Positions 49,923 to 59,769 of a stretch of DNA of 64,000 nt are shown here, one piece after another. Numbering within the stretch: the stretch's first letter is position 1; the number at the start of each line of letters is the position of its first letter. Made by a program: the position numbers and the translations under genes. The notes below the pieces were generated by a model that was not told the origin of the DNA, searched no databases, and was given only the letters and a program-made list of their open reading frames with translations. The stretch is from Solwaraspora sp. WMMD1047 (lineage in GTDB: Bacteria > Actinomycetota > Actinomycetes > Mycobacteriales > Micromonosporaceae): positions 1,984,001 to 2,048,000 of the forward strand of contig NZ_JARUBL010000001.1 of the NCBI RefSeq assembly GCF_029626155.1, given 5' to 3'.

Positions 49923-50165
49923 CGATCGGGCCGGCGGGGCGTAGATCGGCTGGCAGGGAGTTGATCGGGCTGGCAGGGCGTGGGCCGAGCATGCGGGGCG
50001 TCGATCGGGCTGGCAGGGCGTGGGCCGAGCCTGCAGGGCGTCGATCGGGCCGGCGGGTGTGGGCCGAGCATGCGGGGCGTCGATGGGGCCGGCGGGTGTG
50101 GGCCGAGCATGCGGGGCGTCGATGGGGCCGGCGGGTGTGGGCCGAGCCTGCGAGTGTGGGCCGGG
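49923..50165. repeat. 39-bp tandem repeats downstream of recG
   Basis: Units beginning GTGGGCCGAGC start at 49980, 50020, 50059, 50098 and 50137, with a partial copy at 50156; the first is 40 bp, the others 39 bp, and two are identical. Related half-units occur from 49923. Open frames through it (13-residue repeats) have no ribosome binding site, so I treat the whole 338-nt gap 49898-50235 as non-coding. Confidence 0.85.
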
Positions 50166-50235
50166 CCGACGCGGGCGCAGGGCGCTGGGCGGGAATGGCG
50201 ACGCATGGCTGGGTGGCGGTCTGTTGCGGTGCTCT

Positions 50236-51486
50236 TCAGTTTCGTCGGTGGTAGTGGTTGCGGCGGGGTAGTTGGGTGGGGTCGAGCCAGGCGGGTGGGA
50301 TGAGTTCGGGACGTCCGTCTGACGCGAGGCGGACTTGCCATTGGCCGGTGTGGATGAGGCGGTGGTGGTAGCCGCAGATCAGGACGGCGTTGTCGAGGGT
50401 GGTGGTGCCGCCGTCGTGCCAGGCGGTGATGTGGTGTCCGTCGCACCATCGTGGTGGTCGGTCGCAGCCGGGGAAGGCGCATCCGCCATCGCGCAGCACG
50501 AGGGCGCGGCGCAGTGGTCCGGTGAACAGTCGTCGTTGCCGGCCGACGTCGAGGACCTGGCCGTTGCCGCCGAGGACGGCGGGCAGGACCTGCGCGTCGC
50601 AGGCCAACCTCCGTACAGCGGCGGGGGTGAGAGCGGCGCCGGTGTCGAGCATCCCGGCGCCGACCTGGGAGGTCAGGGCGTCGTAGCCGATGGTGACCAC
50701 GAGTTGTGGGCGGTCGCCGCCCGAGGCGGGCAGTTGCTCGGTGCGCAGCGCCAGTCGGCAGATCTCGGCCAGCGCGTCGTGGCGGCGTTGTCCGGGGCTG
50801 CGGTCGTCGCCGTCGCCGCTGGGGGTGCACAGCGGGTCGAGAGCGGCGTGGAGCAGGCCGGCGGTTTCGACGTCCAGGATCCCGGTCAGCCGGACCCGCC
50901 CGTCCGTGGGTGAGGACAGAGTGACGTGCCGGCGCGGGTGGGCATGTTCCTCCTCGCGTTGCAGGGCGGCGGCCTCGGCCTGCTCGGCGACCTGCGGGGC
51001 GACGTGGTGCAGGATCCGCCGGCCCAACCCGCGCAGGATCGCCGGTTCGAAGCGGCCGCTGTGATCCACCAACGCCTGCGCCGCTTTGTCGACCACCTCG
51101 GAGCCGACGGTGGCGGGTAGGTGGGCCACCATGTCGACGATCACCCGGGCCTGTTCGACGTTGATCGCCCCGACGGACAGGGCTTGGCCCACCACGGCGG
51201 GAGCGGTGTCCAACGCGGCGGCCAACTCCACCATCCGCCGGGAGACGCGGCCGGAGACGCGTAGCCGCTCCCGCAGCCACACCGCCGTGGACGAGGCACC
51301 GTGAGCGGCGGCGACACCACGCCCGTCGACCTCCCGCACCAACACCAACCGCAACGCCGCCAACCGCTGCTCAACACCATGCACCGTCTCCAACGCGGCG
51401 ATCAACTCACCCTCGGGCAGAGCCCACGCCTCGCGGAGGGCGGCCTCGTCCACCAGGCCACCGATGCTCCGCAACGCCTCCAACAC
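50236..51486 (-). CDS. DUF222/HNH endonuclease-domain protein
   Basis: 416 aa from GTG 51486, which follows TATTCT (51498-51493) by 6 nt, so leaderless translation is likely; two further GTG codons lie just upstream. The DUF222 region covers residues about 10-310 (LPATVGSEVVDKAAQALVDH, RVRLTGILDVETAGLLHAAL). The HNH motif at the C-terminus is intact: RDGGCAFPGCDRPPRWCDGH, HHITAWHDGGTTTLDNAVLI, CGYHHRLIH. Such genes are multicopy in Actinobacteria; role unclear, sometimes linked to group II-like or mobile DNA. Confidence 0.93.
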   Translation of the reverse strand: MLEALRSIGGLVDEAALREAWALPEGELIAALETVHGVEQRLAALRLVLVREVDGRGVAAAHGASSTAVWLRERLRVSGRVSRRMVELAAALDTAPAVVGQALSVGAINVEQARVIVDMVAHLPATVGSEVVDKAAQALVDHSGRFEPAILRGLGRRILHHVAPQVAEQAEAAALQREEEHAHPRRHVTLSSPTDGRVRLTGILDVETAGLLHAALDPLCTPSGDGDDRSPGQRRHDALAEICRLALRTEQLPASGGDRPQLVVTIGYDALTSQVGAGMLDTGAALTPAAVRRLACDAQVLPAVLGGNGQVLDVGRQRRLFTGPLRRALVLRDGGCAFPGCDRPPRWCDGHHITAWHDGGTTTLDNAVLICGYHHRLIHTGQWQVRLASDGRPELIPPAWLDPTQLPRRNHYHRRN

Positions 51487-51680
51487 CACCACAGAATAGA
51501 ACAGGTGTACGACAAGAATGAGCCACCGCTGACCAGAGACACCCGACGAAACGGCCGCAACATGGGTCCCGCGGACCTTCATCGTGTCGGCGGGCTCACT
51601 GGCCGGCCGGGATCCGAAGGAACGAGCCGAGTACCCGAGAACAGAGATCCGAGGTCCGGGAACGGGAAGCGGGAAACGGC

Positions 51681-51718
51681 TGAGGGCGCGCCGACCGTTT
51701 CCGGTCGACGCGCCCTCA
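51681..51718 (-). terminator. hairpin terminator after the LPXTG gene
   Basis: TGAGGGCGCG pairs exactly with CGCGCCCTCA, with an inner GACC/GGTC pairing around a short loop, 33 nt downstream of the minus-strand stop. The rest of the 265-nt gap (51487-51751) shows no gene. Confidence 0.7.
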
Positions 51719-51751
51719 GGCGGATGGTGCAGGTCCCGTCGGGACCGTCGA

Positions 51752-52879
51752 TCAGGCGGTGAAGGTCACCCGGCGACGGCGGGCCAGGAAGAACAGGCCG
51801 CCACCCACGGCGAGCAGCAGGGCCGCTCCGCCAGCGATGCCGCCCGCGGCGGCGCCGGTGACCGGCAGGCCGCCACCGTCGCCACCGGTGTCGCAGTCCT
51901 CGGGCTGCTGCCAGGCGATCGGGTCGCCCTCTTCGCCGTCGGCGCTCGGCACGACCTCCAGGCCCTCCTCGGCCGGGAAGCTGACGGTCTCGGTGCTGCC
52001 CGGCGCCACGGTCACGGTCTGCGGCTCACCCGTGTTCGGGGTCAGCGTGATGGTGAACTCCTCGCCGTCCTCCGGGTTGATGAACTCGAAGATCAGCTCG
52101 TCGCAGGTCTCGGCGTAGCTCAGGGTCGGCTCGCCCGGCTCGACGCAGTCCTCGGCCGGCGGCGGGGTGTCGTCGAAGAGCGGCTCCTGCTGGCCCTCCT
52201 CGGTGACCACGATGTTGCCGGCGTTCTCGGCCGGCACGGTCACGGACGCTTCCGCGCCCGGCGCGACGGTCTCCTCCTTGACGAAGTCGCCCTCGCCGGT
52301 GACGGTGAACTTGGCCGGCCCGGTGGCGTCCTCGGCGTTCTGCAGCTTGACCACTACGGTGCCGTCACAGTCGGAGGTGACGGTGGCCGACGGCTTCGGG
52401 GTGGCCGGCGGCGGCGGCTCCTCTTCCTCGACGCAGCTGTCGCTGAACTTGATCTCAGCGCCGGCGAAATCCTTCTCGCGGTGCCCGTTCTCCCACTTCG
52501 CCTTCACCTTGAGGTTGGCCCCGGTGGCCTCGCCCGGGAGCCGGTGGGTGGCGACCAGCGGCGTGTCGACCGAGTGCGGGTAGACCTGGCCCTCGGTCAC
52601 CGCGATGCCCGGGATGGTGATGTCGACCCGGTCGCGACCGGCGAAGCTCTTGGCCTCCACCGCGACGAGCTTGTAGTTCTTGACATTACGGGGGGCAATG
52701 CTGTCGACGGTCCAGGTCAGGACCCATTCGCCGGTGGTCGTGTCACACTCGGCCTCGACCTTGACCTCGCTGTGGTGGGCGCTGGCGGGGGAGGCGACGG
52801 CGACCGCCGCGGTGAGGCCGAGGAAGGCGGCCCCCATGACGGCGAGTGGTCGCCGCAGCGACAGCTTGGGACGGATCAC
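51752..52879 (-). CDS. LPXTG-anchored surface protein
   Basis: 375 aa from GTG 52879, with AGGAG 6-7 nt upstream. Signal peptide: basic start, LAVMGAAFLGLTAAVAVASP, cleavage after ASA. The mature part begins HHSEVKVEAECDTTTGEWVL and has three beta-sandwich-like modules each with a Cys pair (SDSCVEEEE, TSDCDGTVVVKLQN, AETCDELIFEFIN). Sorting signal LPVTG, a membrane helix (AAGGIAGGAALLLAVGGGLF) and RRRR complete it. It should be linked to the wall by a sortase not found in this window. Confidence 0.93.
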   Translation of the reverse strand: MIRPKLSLRRPLAVMGAAFLGLTAAVAVASPASAHHSEVKVEAECDTTTGEWVLTWTVDSIAPRNVKNYKLVAVEAKSFAGRDRVDITIPGIAVTEGQVYPHSVDTPLVATHRLPGEATGANLKVKAKWENGHREKDFAGAEIKFSDSCVEEEEPPPPATPKPSATVTSDCDGTVVVKLQNAEDATGPAKFTVTGEGDFVKEETVAPGAEASVTVPAENAGNIVVTEEGQQEPLFDDTPPPAEDCVEPGEPTLSYAETCDELIFEFINPEDGEEFTITLTPNTGEPQTVTVAPGSTETVSFPAEEGLEVVPSADGEEGDPIAWQQPEDCDTGGDGGGLPVTGAAAGGIAGGAALLLAVGGGLFFLARRRRVTFTA

Positions 52880-53243
52880 GCGGTACTCCTGAAGGGTGGG
52901 AGCGTCAGGGCACGCCGTGGGAGGGACGTCGAGATCGCTGCCATCAGCGGCGCGACCTGCGAAGACTTCTCTCCAACGTCGTTGGCCGGCGGAAGGGGAG
53001 CCGGCACAGCGCCCGACCTTAGCGATTCCTGTGGTTTCGGGACAGCCTTCAGGGTTCACTAACGATGATGTTCTCCATTCGTGATGTTTGATGTACGCCG
53101 GGTGATTGTATGAACGCGTGTGGCTATTGGGGCTCCTGGGGTGACACCCGGCCGCCGCCCGCTTGACGGCGGTCGTTCACCCGCGCGGCGTCGCGTAGCG
53201 TCTCCGACATGGCAACCGACGGCACGCCCCGGATCGGGCCCAG
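52880..53243. other. divergent intergenic region between the surface protein and rsmD
   Basis: 364 bases with no supported gene. It must hold the surface-protein promoter and any rsmD promoter. CCAACG-T-CGTTGG at about 52974-52986 is a small palindrome that may be an operator. An AT-rich patch lies at about 53056-53112. Confidence 0.4.
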
Positions 53244-53810
53244 GTGAGCCGGATCGTCGCCGGCACGCTGGGCGGGCGGCGGATCGCCGCGCCGGCCGGC
53301 GGCCGGACCAGACCGACCTCCGACCGGGTACGCGAGGCGCTGTTCAGTGCCATCGAAGCGGACGTGGACCTCGTCGGGGCGCGCTTCGTCGACCTGTACG
53401 CCGGCTCCGGCGCGGTGGGCCTGGAGGCGCTGTCGCGCGGGGCCGAACACGTGCTGCTGGTCGAGTCCGATCCGCGTGCCGCCCGGACCATCCGGCAGAA
53501 TCTCGCCGCCCTGGGCGCCAGCCCGGCCGCCCGGCTGGTGACCGGCCGGGTCGCCAAGGTGCTGGCGGCCGGACCGCCCGACGGCCGGCCCTACGACGTC
53601 GTCTTCGCGGACCCGCCGTACGCGGTGCCGGGTGCGGAGATCACCGCGATGCTGGCCGCCCTCGTCGACCGGGACTGGCTCGCCGCCGGTGCCGTGCTGG
53701 TGCTGGAGCGGGCCACCCGCGACACGCCCCCGACCTGGGTGGAAGGCGTCACTGCCGGGCGGAGCAGGCGTTATGGGGAGACCACCCTTTGGTACGGTCG
53801 GCGATCATGA
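53244..53810 (+). CDS. rsmD: 16S rRNA (guanine-966-N2) methyltransferase
   Basis: 188 aa from GTG 53244. SAM-binding FVDLYAGSGAVGLEALSRGA, catalytic VVFADPPYAVPG (DPPY) and the N-terminal RIVAGTLGGRRIAAPAGGRT that binds rRNA. It overlaps coaD (ATGA), the widespread rsmD-coaD pair. Confidence 0.96.
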   Translation: MSRIVAGTLGGRRIAAPAGGRTRPTSDRVREALFSAIEADVDLVGARFVDLYAGSGAVGLEALSRGAEHVLLVESDPRAARTIRQNLAALGASPAARLVTGRVAKVLAAGPPDGRPYDVVFADPPYAVPGAEITAMLAALVDRDWLAAGAVLVLERATRDTPPTWVEGVTAGRSRRYGETTLWYGRRS

Positions 53811-54295
53811 GGCGCGCGGTCTGTCCAGGCTCGTTCGATCCGGTAACCAACGGCCATCTCGACATCATCGGGCGGGCCAGCCGGCTCTTCGACGAGGTCA
53901 TCGTCGGGGTGCTGATCAACCAGTCCAAGCGGGGCCTGTTCAGCGTCGACGAGCGCCTGTCGATGCTGCGCGAGGTGACCGGCTCGTACGACAACGTCCG
54001 GGTCGAGTCGTTCCGTGGCCTGCTTGTCGACTTCTGCCGGGCTCAGCAGGCGGCGGTCCTGATCAAGGGCCTGCGGGCGGTCAGCGACTTCGACTACGAG
54101 CTGCAGATGGCGCAGATGAACATCGGGCTGGCCGGGGTCGAGACGCTGTTCATGCCCACCAACCCGCTCTACTCCTTCCTCTCCTCCAGCCTGGTCAAGG
54201 ACGTCGCCAAGTGGGGCGGGGACGTCTCGGCGCACGTACCCGACGTGGTCGGTCGGTTGCTGCACGAGCGGCTGAACGCGGCAACGCGGGATTGA
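53807..54295 (+). CDS. coaD: phosphopantetheine adenylyltransferase
   Basis: 162 aa from ATG 53807. It transfers AMP to 4'-phosphopantetheine in CoA synthesis. The nucleotidyltransferase motif is PGSFDPVTNGHLDIIGRASR (with T/H-x-G-H); ISSSLVKDVA-type C-terminal motif reads FLSSSLVKDVAKWGGDVSAH; IKGLRAVSDFDYELQMAQMN is family-typical. Normal length. Confidence 0.97.
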   Translation: MRRAVCPGSFDPVTNGHLDIIGRASRLFDEVIVGVLINQSKRGLFSVDERLSMLREVTGSYDNVRVESFRGLLVDFCRAQQAAVLIKGLRAVSDFDYELQMAQMNIGLAGVETLFMPTNPLYSFLSSSLVKDVAKWGGDVSAHVPDVVGRLLHERLNAATRD

Positions 54296-54443
54296 CCCGG
54301 CACGCTCCGCAGCCGAGAATCAGCCACCGCGTACGCATCCTGATGACCGGTTCCGACGCGCGGACCGCATCATTGGTTGAACCGCAATCCGGCCGGACGC
54401 CGCATCATGTATGTCAGCCACGAACGACAGGAGTGAGGTACCG

Positions 54444-54941
54444 GTGGACCCGCTCGACCGCATTGACGAGATCATCAACATGGTGGAGACGGCCCGCTCC
54501 GTCCCGATGTCGCGTAACAACGTCATGGTCGACCGGGGCGAGATGATCGGTGCGCTCGACGAACTGCGCGCCGAGCTGCCGGTGGAGCTGCGCCGGGCGG
54601 CCGCGCTGCTCGACGAGCGGGACAAGATCATGGATGCCGGCAAGCGGGAGGCCGACCGGATCATCAGCGAGGGTGAGGCGGAACACGCCCGGCTGGTGTC
54701 GGTGAACGAGATCACCGTCTCGGCCGAGCACGAGGGAGCCAGGATCATCGCCGAGGCCCGCGCCGAGGCGCAGCGGCTGCGGGAGGAGGTCGACGACTAC
54801 GTCGACACCGCGCTGGCCAACTTCGAGCAGTTCCTGACCCGGGCACTGGCCTCCATCGAGCGGGGCCGGGACAAGATGCACGCGCTGCGGGAGATCGGCA
54901 GCTTCGTCGGCGAGGAGAACGAACGCCCGCTGCCGTTCTGA
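54444..54941 (+). CDS. coiled-coil protein of the DivIVA/ATP-synthase-b-like type
   Basis: 165 aa from GTG 54444, chosen because GGAGTGAGG lies 5-6 nt upstream; ATG 54411 is in frame but lacks a site. A short start (DPLDRIDEIINMVETARSVP) is followed by a long coiled coil (AALLDERDKIMDAGKREADR, EHEGARIIAEARAEAQRLRE). It is a conserved actinobacterial neighbour of coaD, probably part of the cell-division or polar scaffold; function not established. Confidence 0.8.
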   Translation: MDPLDRIDEIINMVETARSVPMSRNNVMVDRGEMIGALDELRAELPVELRRAAALLDERDKIMDAGKREADRIISEGEAEHARLVSVNEITVSAEHEGARIIAEARAEAQRLREEVDDYVDTALANFEQFLTRALASIERGRDKMHALREIGSFVGEENERPLPF

Positions 54942-55065
54942 CCCCCGTGACCTCCCGGCCGCGTCGGCGCGGCCGGCGCAGCACCGACGAGCAGGGCCGG
55001 TTCGACGGCGGGGCCGCCGGCCAGGTAACCTGTTTCGTCGGCCTCTCACAGGCCGGAGTCTGACT

Positions 55066-55629
55066 ATGCCCAAGCACTCGACTAACCACCTTGACCCCAG
55101 GTCGCCGCTGGTCCTCGACACGAGGGAGCTGCCGCGCCGGCCTGGAGTGATGCGTACGGTGAAGCGGGTCGTGCCGGCACCGGCGGACCTCGGCCTGGAG
55201 ATGATCGGCGTTCCGGAGGGCGCGGACCTCGACCTCGACCTGAGGTTGGAGTCGGTGTCCGAGGGGGTGCTCGTATCGGGGACCGTCACCGGTCCCATCC
55301 AGGGCGAGTGCGGTCGCTGTCTGCGCCCGATCACCGATTCGGTGGTCGTCGACATCCAGGAGCTGTACGCGTACGCGAACAGCGCCACGGACGAGACGAC
55401 CGACGAGGACGAGGTGGGGCGGATGCAGGGTGACCTGCTCGACCTGGAACCGGCCCTGCGGGACGCGGTGGTGCTCGCGCTGCCGACCAACCCGGTGTGC
55501 CGGGACGACTGCCCAGGGTTGTGCCCCGACTGTGGGGTGCACTGGGACGACCTGCCGGCTGACCACAGCCACCAGCAGATCGACCCGCGCTGGGCGGGTC
55601 TGTCGAAACTGACCCGTCAAGAGGAGTAG
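55066..55629 (+). CDS. DUF177 (YceD-like) protein
   Basis: 187 aa from ATG 55066. DUF177 signature: [40 protein letters not shown], then [20 protein letters not shown] with four or five Cys. Such proteins lie before rpmF in most bacteria; in plants and E. coli the family is linked to 23S rRNA accumulation. rpmF follows after 5 nt. Confidence 0.94.
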   Translation: MPKHSTNHLDPRSPLVLDTRELPRRPGVMRTVKRVVPAPADLGLEMIGVPEGADLDLDLRLESVSEGVLVSGTVTGPIQGECGRCLRPITDSVVVDIQELYAYANSATDETTDEDEVGRMQGDLLDLEPALRDAVVLALPTNPVCRDDCPGLCPDCGVHWDDLPADHSHQQIDPRWAGLSKLTRQEE

Positions 55630-55634
55630 GAACC

Positions 55635-55808
55635 GTGGCTGTCCCCAAGCGCAAGATGTCGCGCAGCAACACCCGGTCGCGCCGGGCGCAGTGGAAGGCC
55701 ACCGTGGTCGCCACCGTGGCGTGCCCGCAGTGCCGGTCGCCGAAGCTGCCGCACGCCGCCTGCGGCGTCTGCGGCACCTACAACGGCCGCCAGGTCATCG
55801 AGGTTTGA
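55635..55808 (+). CDS. rpmF: 50S ribosomal protein L32
   Basis: 57 aa from GTG 55635, with GAGGAG upstream. Sequence [20 protein letters not shown] and the zinc site [20 protein letters not shown] (CxxC...CxxC) are those of the zinc-binding L32. Confidence 0.97.
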   Translation: MAVPKRKMSRSNTRSRRAQWKATVVATVACPQCRSPKLPHAACGVCGTYNGRQVIEV

Positions 55809-55821
55809 TTACGGACCGCGA

Positions 55822-57006
55822 GTGACGCTGCCGGCCTCCGGTCAGGCGGCGCGCGCGCCCTGGCGACTGCCCGGTGCCGCGGACTCCACCGGCGCCGGCC
55901 GCGATCACGCGGCCGCCGCCGGACCGGGGTCGGGCACCGTGCGGATCGCCGTCGACCTCCTCGGCGGGGACGGAGCTCCCGCCGTCGTGGTTGACGGCGC
56001 TCTGCGGGCGTTCGGTGCCGATCCCGACCTGCATCTGCTGCTCGTCGGCCCTCCCGAGGCCGCCGGCGAGCTGATCGCTGCCGTGGAACCGGCCGACCAC
56101 CGCCGGATCGGCGTACGGTCGGTCCGCGACGCCGTGGCTATGACCGATCTGCCCAGCCGAGCCAGCCGGGCCGACACCACCGTGCGGGCGGCGGTGGCCG
56201 CCGTGGCCGAGGGCGCCGCCGACGCGCTGGTCTCGGCCGGCGCCACCGGGGCGACGGTCACCGCGGCCGTGCTCGGCTTCGGCCGGTGGCCGGAGGTTCG
56301 ACGGCCCGCGCTGGCCGCCGTCCTACCCGCCGTCGCCGGCCCGGTGGTGCTGCTCGACGTGGGCGGCTCGCTGGAAGCGCGGGCCGGCACGCTGGCCCAG
56401 CACGCGGTCCTGGGCGCCGGCTACGCCAACGTCGTGCACGGCCTACCGGCCCCCCGGGTCGGGCTGCTCTCCATCGGAGCCGAGGCCGGCAAGGGCGACC
56501 GGGTCCGGCGGGCCGCCGACCCCCTCCTCGCCGGTCAACCGCTGCCCGGGGGCGCGCGCTACATCGGCCTGGTGGAGGGCCACGACGCTGCGGTGGGCGG
56601 CCGGGTCGATGTCGTCGTCACCGACGGTTTCACCGGAAACGTCCTGCTCAAAGGCATCGAAGGCGCGTACGCGATGGCCGGTGGGCCACCGGCCGGCGGT
56701 GACGTGCCCCGGGCCGCCGTCCTGCTCGGCGTCGCCGGCACGGTGGTGGTCTGCCACGGCGCCGCCGGCGACCAGGACGTCGCCTCCGGGATCGCCCTCG
56801 CCGCCCACCTGCACCGTCAGGGCGCGGTCGAGTCGATGGCCCGGCTCCTCGCTCCGACCGGCACCGACTCCCCGACGCTGGGCGACTCCCCGGTTCGGGG
56901 TGACTCCCCGACGCGGGAGGACGCTTCGGCCCGCAACGACGCTCCGGCCCGCAACGCCATCCCGGTCGGGGACGACCGCGACACCGATACCGAGGTAAGG
57001 GCATGA
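55822..57006 (+). CDS. plsX: phosphate acyltransferase PlsX
   Basis: 394 aa from GTG 55822. It makes acyl-phosphate from acyl-ACP for phospholipid synthesis. Family core: [73 protein letters not shown] and [20 protein letters not shown]. The N-terminal 38 residues and the C-terminal 55 are Ala/Pro/Asp-rich additions; the C-terminal one has a repeat ([14 protein letters not shown]). It overlaps rnc (ATGA). Confidence 0.95.
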   Translation: MTLPASGQAARAPWRLPGAADSTGAGRDHAAAAGPGSGTVRIAVDLLGGDGAPAVVVDGALRAFGADPDLHLLLVGPPEAAGELIAAVEPADHRRIGVRSVRDAVAMTDLPSRASRADTTVRAAVAAVAEGAADALVSAGATGATVTAAVLGFGRWPEVRRPALAAVLPAVAGPVVLLDVGGSLEARAGTLAQHAVLGAGYANVVHGLPAPRVGLLSIGAEAGKGDRVRRAADPLLAGQPLPGGARYIGLVEGHDAAVGGRVDVVVTDGFTGNVLLKGIEGAYAMAGGPPAGGDVPRAAVLLGVAGTVVVCHGAAGDQDVASGIALAAHLHRQGAVESMARLLAPTGTDSPTLGDSPVRGDSPTREDASARNDAPARNAIPVGDDRDTDTEVRA

Positions 57007-57944
57007 CCAACGACAAGCGGCGCCGCGCGCCGGTGGGGCATCTGGAGGCGGCGTTCGGCGTCGCCCTGGACCCGGAACTGCTGGAGCGGGCGCTGACCCA
57101 TCGCTCGTACGCGTACGAGAACGGTGGGCTGCCGACCAACGAACGCCTGGAGTTCCTGGGTGACTCGGTGCTCGGCGTGGTGATCACCGCGGCGCTCTTC
57201 CACAACCACCCGGACCTGCCCGAGGGGCAACTCGCCAAGCTGCGGGCCAGCGTGGTCAACATGCGGGCGCTGGCTGACGTGGCCCGCCGGCTCGGACCGT
57301 CCGGACTCGGGCCCTACCTGCTGCTCGGCAAGGGCGAGGAGGCCACCGGCGGGCGGGACAAGGCGAGCATCCTGGCCGACACGCTGGAGGCGCTGCTCGG
57401 GGCGATCTACCTGCAGTACGGGCTGGACACCACCGCCATCGTCATCCACCGGCTCTTCGACCCGCTGATGGCCGAGTCGGCCGGTCGGGGCGCGGCGCTG
57501 GACTGGAAGACCAGCCTCCAGGAGCTGACCGCGGCGCTCGGCATCGGGGTGCCGGAGTACCAGATCGACGAGGCTGGTCCGGACCACGCCAAGACCTTCA
57601 CCGCCTGGGTGGTGGTGGCCGGGCGCCGGTACGGCGGCGCCGACGGCCGGAGCAAGAAGGAAGCCGAGCAGCGGGCCGCCGAGGCCGCCTGGCGAACCCT
57701 GTCCGAGCAGGGCCCCGACCCGGTGGCCGACCCGGCGGCGGCCACCGCTCCGGCCGAACCGGCCGTGCCGGCCGAGCCGTCGGCGCTGGCCGAGACGCAA
57801 CCGGCCGCGTCGACCGACCCACCGGCGTTGGCCGGGGTGGGCGGGTCGGCGCGGGGTGCGGCCGAGGCGCCGGCGTTGGCCGAGGCCGTGGGATCGGCCC
57901 GGGCCGAGGTCGGCACCGAGCCGACGGAACCCGGTCGTGCCTGA
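57003..57944 (+). CDS. rnc: ribonuclease III
   Basis: 313 aa from ATG 57003. It cuts double-stranded RNA in rRNA processing. Catalytic signature [20 protein letters not shown]; second acidic motif in [15 protein letters not shown]; dsRNA-binding domain at 160-230 ([40 protein letters not shown]). The last 80 residues are an Ala/Glu/Pro-rich tail not found in typical RNase III. Overlaps mutM by 8 nt. Confidence 0.96.
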   Translation: MTNDKRRRAPVGHLEAAFGVALDPELLERALTHRSYAYENGGLPTNERLEFLGDSVLGVVITAALFHNHPDLPEGQLAKLRASVVNMRALADVARRLGPSGLGPYLLLGKGEEATGGRDKASILADTLEALLGAIYLQYGLDTTAIVIHRLFDPLMAESAGRGAALDWKTSLQELTAALGIGVPEYQIDEAGPDHAKTFTAWVVVAGRRYGGADGRSKKEAEQRAAEAAWRTLSEQGPDPVADPAAATAPAEPAVPAEPSALAETQPAASTDPPALAGVGGSARGAAEAPALAEAVGSARAEVGTEPTEPGRA

Positions 57945-58788
57945 GCTGCCCGAGGTGGAGACCGTCCGGCAGGGCCTGGCCCGCTGGGTCACCGGTCGCC
58001 GGATCGCCGCCGTCGAGGTCCACCACCCGCGTGCCGTACGCCGCTATCCGCCCGGCGGCGCGCAGTTCGCCGCCGCGCTGGCCGGTCGGTCGATCCTGGA
58101 CGTTCGCCGGCGCGGCAAGTATCTCTGGCTGCCGTTGGACAGCGGCGACGCGATCGTCGGCCACCTCGGCATGTCCGGCCAGTTGCTGCTGCTGCCGGCG
58201 GACGCCCCGGCCGGCCCACACCTGCGGGTCCGGTTCGACTTCGACGACGGCGGCCCGCAGCTGCGCTTCGTGGACCAGCGCACCTTCGGTGGGCTGTCGC
58301 TCTCGCCGGGCGGCGCGGAGCTGCCGGCGGAGATCGCCCACATCGCCCGGGACCCGCTCGACCCGGAATTCTCCGACGCCGGGTTCGTGGCGGCGGTCCA
58401 GCGGCGGCGTACCGGGATCAAGCGGGCGCTGCTCGACCAGACGTTGATCTCCGGGGTCGGCAACATCTACGCCGACGAGGCGCTCTGGCGAGCCCGGCTG
58501 CACGGTGGACGGGCCACCGCCGTGCTCACCGCAGCAGCGGTCAACCGGCTGCTCGGGCACGTCCGGGACGTGCTCGGCGAGGCGATCAAGCAGGGCGGCA
58601 CCAGCTTCGACGCGCTCTACGTCAACGTCAACGGGGAGAGCGGCTACTTCGACCGGTCGCTGAACGTCTACGGGCGGGAGGGGTTGCCGTGCCACCGGTG
58701 CGGGGCGCCGATCCGCCGGGAGTCGTTCATGAACCGGTCGTCGTACAGCTGCCCGCGCTGCCAGCCGCGGCCCCGGGTGCCGCTCTGA
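57937..58788 (+). CDS. mutM: formamidopyrimidine-DNA glycosylase
   Basis: 283 aa from GTG 57937; after Met removal the protein begins [13 protein letters not shown], with the catalytic N-terminal Pro and Glu. Helix-two-turn-helix: [21 protein letters not shown]-terminal zinc finger: [20 protein letters not shown] followed by CPRC (four Cys). It excises 8-oxoguanine and other oxidised bases. Confidence 0.97.
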   Translation: MPELPEVETVRQGLARWVTGRRIAAVEVHHPRAVRRYPPGGAQFAAALAGRSILDVRRRGKYLWLPLDSGDAIVGHLGMSGQLLLLPADAPAGPHLRVRFDFDDGGPQLRFVDQRTFGGLSLSPGGAELPAEIAHIARDPLDPEFSDAGFVAAVQRRRTGIKRALLDQTLISGVGNIYADEALWRARLHGGRATAVLTAAAVNRLLGHVRDVLGEAIKQGGTSFDALYVNVNGESGYFDRSLNVYGREGLPCHRCGAPIRRESFMNRSSYSCPRCQPRPRVPL

Positions 58789-58795
58789 CCGCCGG

Positions 58796-59686
58796 TCAGC
58801 GCAGACAGGGCGAGCGCCAGGCCCCCAGCTCGCGGGCCTTGCGCATGGAGACGAAGCCGTAGCCGAGGGCGGTCACGCAGAAGTCGGCGGTGGATCCCTC
58901 GTACTCGACGTGGAAGACCGGCTTGCCGGCGTCGACGAAGGCCAGCAGCCGGTCGCACCTGCCGGCCCGCACACACTCCTCGTTGACGGCGAAGTCGAAC
59001 TCCGGCTCCAACGCCACCGCCTGGTCGACGTCGTTGCGCAGCCCGGGGGAGAGTCCCAGGGACCGGGCCAGCTGGGCCAATCGCCGGTTGAAGGTGAGTT
59101 GGTCGTCGAAGGTGAGCGGAAAGCCGGAGTCGACCTGGTAGCCCTGCACGTCGTCGGGGGCGACCGAGTCGAAGCCCTTGCCCCGGCAGAGCCGGAACCG
59201 GTCGGCCAGGATCGGTTCGAGCACCGTCCACTGCCGGATGTCCAGCCAGCGCTCCGCACCGGCCCGGCCGGTGGCGCTGGCGGGGTCGGCCTGGCCGGTG
59301 GAGTTGCCGGGGTCGGCCTGGCCGGCGGCGTGGCCGAGGACGGTCGCCGGGAACCGGCCGGCGTCCGGGCGGCCCGCCTCGTACCGGCCGGCCCGGACGT
59401 GGCAGATCAGCCGCCGGCCGCGCTGGCGCAGCAGTTGGGCCGCTTCGGCGGTGGTGTCGAAGCCGTCGAGCAGGAACACCTCGGCGTCGACGTCGGGGTC
59501 GAGTTCGCCGGTGAGCTGCATCTGCCAGGTCTGCGGGGCGGTCAGCCAGGGGCGGGGCGCCACCGGCGGGGCGGGGTCGCCGGAGCAGCCGGGCAGCGTG
59601 GCCGCGGTCAGGGCGGTGACGACCAGCGCGGCGCCGAGCAGCGTCGCCGGGAGCCGGCCGACCGGCCGGAACCGGCGTACGGGCAT
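58796..59686 (-). CDS. GH114-type TIM-barrel lipoprotein
   Basis: 296 aa from ATG 59686. Lipoprotein signal (ATLLGAALVVTALTAATLPGC, quoted in part; lipobox LPGC). The mature part shows the GH114 pattern: TWQMQLTGELDPDVDAEVFL, ICHVRAGRYEAGRPDAGRFP, GFDSVAPDDVQGYQVDSGF, GLSPGLRNDVDQAVALEPEF and FAVNEECVRAGRC. Family members include endo-alpha-1,4-polygalactosaminidases. A 19-residue repetitive insert (GQADPGNSTGQADPASATG) lies near residue 125. Confidence 0.88.
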   Translation of the reverse strand: MPVRRFRPVGRLPATLLGAALVVTALTAATLPGCSGDPAPPVAPRPWLTAPQTWQMQLTGELDPDVDAEVFLLDGFDTTAEAAQLLRQRGRRLICHVRAGRYEAGRPDAGRFPATVLGHAAGQADPGNSTGQADPASATGRAGAERWLDIRQWTVLEPILADRFRLCRGKGFDSVAPDDVQGYQVDSGFPLTFDDQLTFNRRLAQLARSLGLSPGLRNDVDQAVALEPEFDFAVNEECVRAGRCDRLLAFVDAGKPVFHVEYEGSTADFCVTALGYGFVSMRKARELGAWRSPCLR

Positions 59687-59769
59687 CGCCTCAGTTGGCC
59701 GCGGTCGTCAAGAGCAGCACACCCCCTCGACCCGACAACGACCGGACCGTCGGCCCGGTCACGGCGGGC

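Noticed and set aside
47927-51280. Very long minus-strand frame over recG and the 39-bp repeats
   Set aside because: Shadow of recG and read-through of GC-rich repeats; low-complexity Arg/Pro/Thr composition.
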